A stretch of 7,024 nucleotides of DNA from CAYGKP01 sp964350605 (GTDB lineage Bacteria > Bacteroidota > Bacteroidia > Cytophagales > JAAEPT01): the NCBI GenBank assembly GCA_964350605.1, contig CAYGKP010000136.1, positions 1-7,024 of the forward strand. The letters run 5' to 3'. The position numbers and the translations under genes were made by a program. The notes beneath the pieces were generated by a model. The model was not told the DNA's origin. It worked only from the letters and a program-made list of their open reading frames with translations, and made no database searches. Positions 1 through 6,042 of the stretch are shown piece by piece (position 1 is the stretch's first letter; each line of letters opens with the position of its first letter).

Positions 1-2451
1 CCATCTTGAGCATCCCCCCGTCCTCGACTCCTTTTCCTTCGTATTGGGGGACGAGCTGGTCTGCGTCCTTCGCCGTGCAAGCGGGGATGAATTCGGTGAT
101 GTCATCGGGCGCAATGATGACCCCCGCGGCGTGGATGCCCACGTTGCGCAGGGTACCTTCCATCTTCTCGGCCAGTCGCAGGACTTTTCCATGTAATGAG
201 TCAGCATCACGAACCTCGATCAACTGGCGAATCTGCTCATGATAGTTTGGCAGAGCATGGTACTTATCCTTCTTCTTCGCCTCCTCGTTAGTTTCAAATT
301 CGGAGAAAGCCTTAGTGAAAGTCATTCCAGGCGTTGCAGGAAATAACTTTGCTAAAGCATCTGTTTCAGGAAGAGGTAGTTCTAGTACGCGCCCAACATC
401 TCTTAGAGCCGAGCGGGCGGCCATCGTGCCGTAGGTAATGATCTGGGCGACCTGGTTCTTGCCGTAGGTCTCGATGCAATAGTCGATCACGCGGCTGCGC
501 CCCTCGTCATCAAAGTCGATGTCAATATCAGGCATTGACACCCGTTCGGGATTCAGGAAACGCTCGAAAAGGAGTTTGTATCCAATGGGGTCGATGTTGG
601 TGATCCCCACACAATAGGCCACCGCCGAGCCCGCCGCTGAGCCTCGACCCGGCCCCACCGACACGCCCATTTTCCGGGCTGCGCCTGTGAAATCTTGGAC
701 GATCAGGAAGTAGCCCGCGAAGCCCATTTGGGCAATGATCTTCAATTCGAAATCCAGCCGCGCGCGAATTTCTTCGGTCAACTCGGGGTAGCGCTTTTCC
801 GCTCCCAGGTAGGTGAGGTGGCGCAGGNNNNNNNNNNGTCCTGGGTTGTGAAGCCTTCGGGCAGCTTGAAGTTGGGTAGCTGCACCTCGCGCTTCACCTT
901 CGGGGTCTCGCACAGGGCGGCCAGCTTGGCGGCATTCTCCACCGCTTCGGGGTAGGCCTTGAACACCGCACTCATCTCGGCAGGCGTACGCAGGTGGTAG
1001 AGGTCGGTGGGCAGTTTGGTCCGCTTGCTGCGCCCAAAGCCGACTTCCGCCGAAAGAGGCATGCCGTCCTTCACGCAGAGCAGGACTTCCTGCACCTCGG
1101 CGTCATCGGGCTCGGTGTAGTAGGAGGCGTGCGTGGCGATCAATGGCAGGTTGTACTTCTTGGACCAGGCCACCAGGGCTTCGTTCAAGCGGCGTTCCTC
1201 GGGTTGGCCATGGTCTTGCAGCTCGAGGTAGAACCGACCGGGAAAGGTTTCCCGCCACCAAGTCAGGGCTTCCTCCGCCTGTTCTTCACCGACATTGAGC
1301 AGCAGGTCCGCGATCTCGCCATACAGCCCGCCCGAGAAGGCAAAGAGGCCTTCCTTGTACTTCTCGATCAGGGGCTTATCGATGCGCGGCAGGCCCATGT
1401 ACATCCCCTCCAAATAGCCCAGCGACGAGAGCTTGCAGAGGTTCTTGTAGCCCAGTTGGTTCTCGGCCAGCAACACATGGAAATGCCGGCGGTCGGGGCT
1501 GTCCTTGGTGAACTTGGTAATCGTATGATCCTCGGCCAGGACGGCCTCCATGCCCGCGATGATCTTGACCTCTTCCTTCTCGCCCGCGCTGACCGCTTCG
1601 AACATGCCCATCAGGCACCCGCGGTCGGTGAGGGCCAGGGCCGTCATGCCGCTTTCCTTGGCCTTCTTGACCAGCGACTTGACCGTCGAGGCCGATTGCA
1701 GGATCGTGTACTGCGAATGAACGTGCAACGCCGCGTAGGGGAGTGTATCGGCGGCCGTTGCCTCCTTGATCGGGGCGCTGGTCTTGACTTCGGTATCGAG
1801 GGTCTTCTCGATCGCCAAGCCCGAGAGGTCCGGGGCCTCATAGCGGATGTCGCTCAGGGCCGTTCCATCCAGGGGCCGGATCACCCGGTGATCCATCAAA
1901 CCGAAGAAACACCGTGCCGTCGCGTCGACATCGAAGGCGGCGTTGTGCGCCTCGCCAAAACCGACACCGAACAGCTTGATGTGCAGCTCGGTCAGCTTTG
2001 GCCACTTGTACTTGCCACCCTTGCCGCCGGGAATCGCGCAGAAGTCTGTCGATTCTTCCTTGGTATCGATGATCGGTAGTTCCTGAAGCGGCGTCTCCAT
2101 CCGGGCGCGCAGGTACTCCACGGCCATGATGTTGATGTCGAACTCGATGTTGTGACCAACGACCACCTGCGCCCGACCCAACGTTTCGTTGAACTTGGTC
2201 AGGACTTCGGCTAGCGGATCGCCTTCGCGGAGGGCCCGGTCGGTGGAGATGCCGTGGACCTTCTCGGCGTTGTAGGGGATCGTGAAGCCCTCCGGCTTGA
2301 TGATGTGGTTGCCCGCTTCGAGCAGTTCGCCCGTGGGGCCGTGAAGCTGCCAGGAGAGTTGGACACAGCGCGGCCAGTTGTCCAGGTCGGACAAAGGGGC
2401 GTTCCAGTCACGGGGCAGGCCCGTGGTCTCGGTGTCGTAGATTAAATACAA
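1..2451 (-). CDS. dnaE: DNA polymerase III alpha subunit with N-terminal fused proofreading exonuclease (3' end beyond window)
   Basis: This is the replicative polymerase catalytic subunit; about 815 residues are visible and the C-terminus is cut by the window edge (Bacteroidota homologues are roughly 1400-1500 aa). Residues 1-185 form a DEDDh exonuclease: D6/E8 in DTETTGLP, D105 in HNIEFD, H169 and D174 in HNAAFD. A linker (about 186-236) leads to a PHP domain (about 237-465) with HVHS at 243-246 but several expected metal ligands replaced. Beyond the assembly gap comes the polymerase core, with VGPGRGSAAGS and the catalytic PDIDIDFDD aspartates (around position 540 of the window), then NVGIHAAGVII. 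The start is TTG at 2451-2449: an in-frame TAA (the rsmG stop) lies 6 bp upstream, the next in-frame ATG is residue 109, and MYLIYDTETTGLP matches the family N-terminus. The purine run GGGAAGAAG nine bases upstream may serve as a weak ribosome site. The two halves are in different frames only because of the ten Ns. Fusion-type DnaE identity is certain; PHP activity is doubtful. Confidence 0.96.
828..837. other. Assembly gap of ten Ns inside dnaE
   Basis: Ten consecutive Ns interrupt dnaE. On the minus strand the last codon before the gap is GAC (840-838, residue D538), and the protein resumes as LRHLTYLGAEKRYPEL with first-base positions shifted by one frame (CTG at 826-824). The single base at 827 (C on the minus strand) ends the preceding codon, so the real missing length must leave remainder 2 when divided by 3. 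Relatives usually read ...(E/D)YLRHLTY, which fits a true gap of 5 nt with the C at 827 closing a Tyr codon. Ten is therefore a placeholder, not a measured length. Confidence 0.95.
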
Positions 2452-2457
2452 GTCGGC

Positions 2458-3090
2458 TTACTTCTTCCCGGAAACAGGAAGATACACCACCGCCTTGGTC
2501 TGAAAGAACTCTTGTGGATAAACAGACGAGAGTTCAGTCACCCGCCAATTGCCCTGGATTTGATCCAGCTCTTCGCGCAGGTCGCCACCCTTGAGGGCCA
2601 GGATGCCGTTGGGCAGGGCATGGCGGCTTTCCTTCGCGATTTTTCCTTGGCTCCAGTAGACCAAAGTTTCCATCGGCGCGACCGCGCGGGTCACCACGAA
2701 GTCGAAGGTCTCCATCACTTCCTCCGCACGACCATGAGTTGCGACGACGTTCTGGAGACCGAGGGCAGCAATCAGTTCCTGCACCACGCGGATCTTCTTA
2801 CCAATCGAGTCGATCAGATGAAAGTGCGTCTGTGGGTAGCGAATGGCCAGGGGCAAACCGGGCAACCCGCCGCCCGTTCCCAGGTCCATCACCCGTGCGC
2901 CGGGCAGGAAGTCGACCACCTTGGCAATGCCCAGGCTGTGGAGCAAATGGCGGTCGTGCAGGTGCTGGATGTCCTTGCGGGACACCAGGTTGATCTTCTC
3001 GTTCCAGCCGGCCATCAGGTCGGCCAGCTTTTGATACTGGCGCACCTGGGCGGTGGAGAGGTCGGGAAAGGCGGAAAGTATTGCGTCCAA
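2458..3090 (-). CDS. rsmG: 16S rRNA (guanine527-N7)-methyltransferase RsmG (GidB)
   Basis: RsmG uses S-adenosylmethionine to methylate N7 of G527 in the 530 loop of 16S rRNA; in other bacteria loss gives low-level streptomycin resistance. The 210 aa protein is of normal family length. Visible signatures are the N-terminal helix region with WNEKINLVSRKD (29-40), the SAM-binding motif I DLGTGGGLPGLPLAI (69-83), the acidic strand HLIDSIGKK (91-99), VTRAVAP (133-139) and LALKGG (164-169). The start is TTG at 3090-3088. The frame upstream has a TAG 14 codons earlier and no ATG, GTG or TTG between, while MDAILSAFPDLS aligns with the usual N-terminus of Bacteroidota RsmG. The next starts (GTG codon 16, ATG codon 26) would remove conserved sequence. 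dnaE starts 6 bp after its TAA, so the two are probably cotranscribed. A TAnnTTTG element lies 19 bp upstream. Confidence 0.95.
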   Translation of the reverse strand: MDAILSAFPDLSTAQVRQYQKLADLMAGWNEKINLVSRKDIQHLHDRHLLHSLGIAKVVDFLPGARVMDLGTGGGLPGLPLAIRYPQTHFHLIDSIGKKIRVVQELIAALGLQNVVATHGRAEEVMETFDFVVTRAVAPMETLVYWSQGKIAKESRHALPNGILALKGGDLREELDQIQGNWRVTELSSVYPQEFFQTKAVVYLPVSGKK

Positions 3091-3109
3091 CGAAGCGGGG
3101 TTCGGGGCG

Positions 3110-3117
3110 CAAAGATA
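3110..3117 (-). promoter_or_regulatory. Candidate Bacteroidota-type -7 promoter element for rsmG-dnaE
   Basis: On the minus strand the 44 bp spacer between the sigma-factor gene and rsmG contains TATCTTTG, a full match to the Bacteroidota housekeeping -7 consensus TAnnTTTG. It ends 19 bases before the rsmG TTG start, which would give a very short leader of roughly 10-15 nt. I see no TTG -33 element at 19-21 bp upstream (that stretch reads CACCATCTAGG), so the promoter is either weak or coincidental. If real, it lets rsmG and dnaE be expressed apart from the upstream glycosyltransferase and sigma genes. Confidence 0.4.
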
Positions 3118-3134
3118 GGGGACCTGAAGCTAGC

Positions 3135-3740
3135 CTAGATGGTGCCCTTCTTGTCTTTGACCAGCTCGTGGAGCAACTCCCGAGCCCGGTGCAATTGGGC
3201 CTTCACAGTGCCCAGCGGCGCGTCGAGTTCTTTGGCGATCTCCTCGTAGGAGAGTTCCTCGAAGTAGCGCAGCTTGACGAGCGACTGATACTTGGCGGGC
3301 AGCTTGGTGACGATGATGCGCATGATCTCGATCTTCTCGTTGCGCATCGTGTGTTCGGCGGGGTTCAGGCCCCCGTCGCGGATGTCAATGGAAACCGAAT
3401 CGCCGTCCTTGTCGGTATAGGCATTCGAGATCGAGGTGGTCTCCAGTCGCTTTTTGCGGATGAAGTCGATGCAGTTGTTGGTCGCGATGCGGAACAGCCA
3501 GGTCGAGAAGGTATAGTCCGGGTTGAACTTCGCGAGGTTCTTGAACGCCTTGGCAAAGGCCTCGACGGTCAGGTCCTCGGCATCTGCCTCGTTGCGGACC
3601 ATCCGATAGATCATGTGATAGACCGGCTTGCGGTAGCGGATCATCAGTTCAGCATAGGCCTTCTGATCCTCCGCTTGCTTGGCCCGTTCGACGAGCGCAA
3701 AGTCGCGCTTCGCTTTTTCGGAAAACTCTTTCTCGCTCAC
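3135..3740 (-). CDS. ECF-type RNA polymerase sigma-70 family factor
   Basis: This is a 201 aa two-domain sigma factor that would direct core RNA polymerase to a set of promoters. Region 2 covers about residues 25-97: AYAELMIRYRKPVYHMIYRM, then EADAEDLTVEAFAKAF (region 2.2, core binding) and TFSTWLFRIATNNCIDFIRKK (77-97, -10 recognition). Region 4 covers about 137-190 and ends in the helix-turn-helix LSYEEIAKELDAPLGTVKAQ (163-182) followed by LHRARELL. There is no region 1.1 or 3, hence ECF type. The start is GTG at 3740-3738, sharing the bases GTGA with the stop of the glycosyltransferase gene, so translation is probably coupled. No anti-sigma gene lies beside it: the flanking genes are a glycosyltransferase and rsmG. 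The acidic stretch DKDGDSVSIDIRD (110-122) between the domains is a flexible linker. It closely resembles a sigma factor widespread in Bacteroidota; its regulon cannot be read from the sequence. Confidence 0.93.
   Translation of the reverse strand: MSEKEFSEKAKRDFALVERAKQAEDQKAYAELMIRYRKPVYHMIYRMVRNEADAEDLTVEAFAKAFKNLAKFNPDYTFSTWLFRIATNNCIDFIRKKRLETTSISNAYTDKDGDSVSIDIRDGGLNPAEHTMRNEKIEIMRIIVTKLPAKYQSLVKLRYFEELSYEEIAKELDAPLGTVKAQLHRARELLHELVKDKKGTI
3737..3740 (-). other. Stop/start overlap GTGA coupling glycosyltransferase and sigma factor
   Basis: On the minus strand the four bases GTGA hold the GTG start of the sigma-factor gene (3740-3738) and the TGA stop of the glycosyltransferase gene (3739-3737). 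Such overlaps usually mean ribosome re-initiation and a shared transcript. This overlap supports GTG as the true sigma start and places an envelope-related glycosyltransferase and an ECF sigma factor in one operon. Confidence 0.85.
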
Positions 3741-4852
3741 GACCAGTTACTCTGTGTTTTCCGTCTGTTTGTCAGGGCCCAATACCCCACCAGAAGGGGG
3801 TGAAAGAGGCTGAAGGGTAGATAACCCAAGGCAAATCCAGTGCCTCGTTTTAGTGAAAGCTCGCGAATTACCAGCACTTCGGCAATCCAGAGTCCCGTCA
3901 AAATGCAAGCGGACAGGGGCCAAAGTGAAGAAACGCTCATCCCGACTAGGACAAGGAAGGGGGGCAAGAAGTTCGCGGTGTACAGGGTAGCCAAACGAAA
4001 CAAGGCAGCAGGGGAATAAGCCGTGCCTGCACCAATGTGGCGTTTTTTTTGACGATTCCACAACAAAAGTGTCGAAGGGGCGTTAGACAGCACCTGTGAA
4101 GACGGGGAATTGTTGAATTTCACCGGGCCCAAACGGGCGATTTTTTGCAACGTTAAATCATCATCGCCACTCAAAACCGCTTGGTGTGAGGTAGTTCCGC
4201 CCACCTTGTGGAACACCTCGGTGCGAACGGCCCAATTTCTTCCAATGGCTAGGTAGGGGTGGCCCATTTTTGCGAAACCAAGCCCGTGAAGCATCGTCAT
4301 TTGGTTTTCCTGACGTTGCAGCCAGCCCAGCAATCCCCCGCCGGTTTTCAGCGGTGCATCGCCGAGGATGGCTGTGGTTTTTTCGTCCATGTCGGCGGCC
4401 ATCAGCCGGGCCCACTGGGGGCTCGCAGGCCGACAATCCGCATCGGTGAAAAGTGTCCATTCGGTTTTGACCTGCGCCATGCCTTGCTGAAGCGCATATT
4501 TCTTCGGCGACCACCCCTTCGGAGTTTCGTCCACTCGAAGCACGTTGACAGCGGGATAGTTTCCAGACCAGTCGGCCAGCAGCGCAGCCGTCCCATCACT
4601 TGATCGGTCGTCGACAATTAGAATCCGCAGGTCCGGGTAGTCCTGGGTCACCAGCAAGGGCAGCAGGGTGGGCAGGTTGTCCGCCTCGTTGTGGGCACAG
4701 ACCAGAATGGTGAGCGAAGGCAGCTTCTCGGGTGGTGGTGAGTTTTTGTGCCGCGCCAATGGAAGGAGCCCCCAAAACAGGAACCACAAGCGCACCCCCA
4801 CGCACAGCGCGAAGAGCAAAGCAAGGGTCAGTTCCAACGGAGTGCAGGGCAT
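3737..4852 (-). CDS. Membrane-anchored family 2 glycosyltransferase
   Basis: The protein is 371 aa. An N-terminal membrane segment (about 7-32) precedes a GT-A fold on the cytoplasmic side: ILVCAHNEADNLP (49-61), VDDRSSDGT (80-88), the DxD-type metal motif TDADCRP (136-142), AIGRNWAVR (202-210), the acidic SGDDDLT (228-234) where the catalytic base is expected, and WNRQKKRHIGAG (265-276), which resembles the QxxRW acceptor motif with His replacing Trp. Three or more hydrophobic segments fill the C-terminus (about 284-306, 309-328, 338-360). The fold implies transfer of a sugar from a nucleotide-sugar donor to a lipid or polysaccharide acceptor; the substrate cannot be told. The start is ATG at 4852, the first ATG after an in-frame TAG. 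GC content is near 50% in sampled parts, against about 60% in the neighbours, with runs of seven and eight A on the coding strand. The gene is divergent from tgt and its stop overlaps the sigma-factor start. Confidence 0.9.
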   Translation of the reverse strand: MPCTPLELTLALLFALCVGVRLWFLFWGLLPLARHKNSPPPEKLPSLTILVCAHNEADNLPTLLPLLVTQDYPDLRILIVDDRSSDGTAALLADWSGNYPAVNVLRVDETPKGWSPKKYALQQGMAQVKTEWTLFTDADCRPASPQWARLMAADMDEKTTAILGDAPLKTGGGLLGWLQRQENQMTMLHGLGFAKMGHPYLAIGRNWAVRTEVFHKVGGTTSHQAVLSGDDDLTLQKIARLGPVKFNNSPSSQVLSNAPSTLLLWNRQKKRHIGAGTAYSPAALFRLATLYTANFLPPFLVLVGMSVSSLWPLSACILTGLWIAEVLVIRELSLKRGTGFALGYLPFSLFHPLLVGYWALTNRRKTQSNWS

Positions 4853-4890
4853 CGCCGGGGAATCTACGGCTTCGGGCTAACTTGCGGCCC
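4853..4890. promoter_or_regulatory. 38 bp divergent spacer between glycosyltransferase and tgt
   Basis: This short gap separates two genes that point away from each other, so promoters for both directions should lie in it or reach into the opposite coding regions. I do not find a full TAnnTTTG element on either strand; the nearest is TAACTTGC on the plus strand at 4878-4885, one T short and only five bases from the tgt ATG. No Shine-Dalgarno-like purine run precedes either start. The call rests on gene orientation only. Confidence 0.35.
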
Positions 4891-6021
4891 ATGCACTTCG
4901 AGGTAGAGCACCGCGACCCACAGAGTTCGGCCCGCGCCGGACGGCTTCAAACCGATCACGGGGAGATTCATACGCCCATGTTCATGCCCGTGGGCACGGC
5001 GGGCACTGTAAAAGCTGTGGAGCAACGCGAGTTGGAGGGCCCCGACATCAACGCGCCGGTGATTTTGGGGAATACCTATCATCTGTTTCTGCGTCCGGGC
5101 TTGAAGGTGCTGGAAAATGCGGGTGGGCTGCACAAGTTCATCGGTTGGAATCGAAACCTGCTCACCGACAGTGGTGGATACCAAGTTTTCTCGCTTGGTG
5201 AGCGGCGCAAGATCACCGAGGAGGGCGTGACCTTCGCCTCGCACATCGACGGGACGCGCCACCTGTTCTCGCCCGAAAACGTGATGGACACCCAACGGAT
5301 CATCGGGGCCGACTTCATCATGGCCTTTGACGAGTGTACCCCGTACCCTTGCGAAGAGCAGTACGCCCGCGACTCGATGCACCTGACGCATCGCTGGCTC
5401 GACCGGTGCATCAAGCGCTTTGACGAGACTGAGCCTAAGTATGGCCACGAGCAAACCCTGCTGCCCATTGTGCAGGGGAGTGTCTACCCAGACCTACGTA
5501 AGGAATCCGCCGAGTTCATCGCGTCGCGGGGCCGCCCGGCCAATGCCATTGGCGGCCTCTCGGTGGGCGAACCGAAAGACGACATGTACGGCATGACCGA
5601 CCTGGTCTGCCAAATCCTGCCGAAGGACAAGCCGCGCTACCTGATGGGGGTCGGCACACCCGAGGACCTCTTGGAGTGCATTGCCTTGGGGATCGATATG
5701 TTTGATTGCGTGATGCCTACGCGACATGCCCGCACGGCCATGGTCTTCACGACCGAAGGCACCTTGAACCTGCGCAACGAGCAATGGCACGACGATCATT
5801 CGCCGCTCGATCCGAACTTGGGCAGCTATGCCTCGGGCTTCTCGAAAGCCTATTTGCGCCATTTGACCATCGCTAAGGAGATGCTCGGTGCCCAACTCGC
5901 CTCGATCCAGAACTTGGCGCTCTATTTATGGCTGGTCCGCGAAGCGCGGGCCCGAATTTTGGACGGTACCTTTGCCACCTGGAAAGGCCCGATGATCGCC
6001 CGCCTCATGCAACGATTGTAG
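4891..6021 (+). CDS. tgt: Queuine/preQ1 tRNA-guanine transglycosylase
   Basis: Tgt swaps guanine 34 of tRNAs with GUN anticodons (Tyr, His, Asn, Asp) for preQ1, the entry to queuosine. The 376 aa protein is full length for Bacteroidota. Visible motifs: PMFMPVGTAGTVK (29-41), VILGNTYHLFLRPG (57-70), the general acid D93 in TDSGGYQVF, FDECTPYPC (146-154), PIVQGS (192-197), GGLSVGE (221-227), GVGTPEDL (253-260) and the nucleophile D272 in FDCVMPTR. The C-terminal zinc site of E. coli and Zymomonas enzymes is absent: the CxCxxC stretch reads LGSYASGFSKAYLRHL (310-325), and the histidine ligand is Q340 in ASIQNLALYLW. The usual RNARNG after MPT is RHARTA. I chose ATG at 4891 because MHFEVEHRDP matches the family start; the open frame upstream is antisense to the glycosyltransferase. 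The permease gene begins 21 bp after its TAG, so the two are probably one operon. Confidence 0.96.
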   Translation: MHFEVEHRDPQSSARAGRLQTDHGEIHTPMFMPVGTAGTVKAVEQRELEGPDINAPVILGNTYHLFLRPGLKVLENAGGLHKFIGWNRNLLTDSGGYQVFSLGERRKITEEGVTFASHIDGTRHLFSPENVMDTQRIIGADFIMAFDECTPYPCEEQYARDSMHLTHRWLDRCIKRFDETEPKYGHEQTLLPIVQGSVYPDLRKESAEFIASRGRPANAIGGLSVGEPKDDMYGMTDLVCQILPKDKPRYLMGVGTPEDLLECIALGIDMFDCVMPTRHARTAMVFTTEGTLNLRNEQWHDDHSPLDPNLGSYASGFSKAYLRHLTIAKEMLGAQLASIQNLALYLWLVREARARILDGTFATWKGPMIARLMQRL

Positions 6022-6042
6022 GCTGCCCGGCGGCCCCGCGCG

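Noticed and set aside
778..837. dnaE as a frameshifted pseudogene
   Set aside because: The frame change falls exactly on the ten-N placeholder, both sides are intact and conserved, and a 2-modulo-3 gap restores one continuous protein.
994..2079. Long 361-codon open frame on the plus strand opposite dnaE
   Set aside because: It is fully antisense to the conserved exonuclease-PHP part of dnaE, has a composition typical of reverse frames in GC-rich genes, and shows no recognisable domain.
3118..3140. GCTAGC/CTAG palindromic bases at the end of the sigma gene as a terminator
   Set aside because: The palindrome is only six bases long with no loop and no following T run, so it would not form a terminator.
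2512..3803. Long plus-strand open frames opposite rsmG and the sigma factor (208 and 240 codons)
   Set aside because: Both are antisense to clearly conserved proteins and encode no family I can recognise; they are reverse-frame shadows.
4878..4885. TAACTTGC as a -7 promoter for tgt
   Set aside because: It is not a full TAnnTTTG match, lacks a -33 TTG at suitable spacing, and lies only five bases before the ATG.
4732..4890. Longer N-terminus for tgt, extending the open frame upstream to 4732
   Set aside because: The extra 53 residues are antisense to the glycosyltransferase start and unlike any Tgt; the family N-terminus begins at the ATG at 4891.
6022..6042. GC-rich spacer between tgt and the permease as a terminator or regulatory hairpin
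   Set aside because: It offers only a three-base-pair stem and no T tract; it is better read as an ordinary intra-operon gap.
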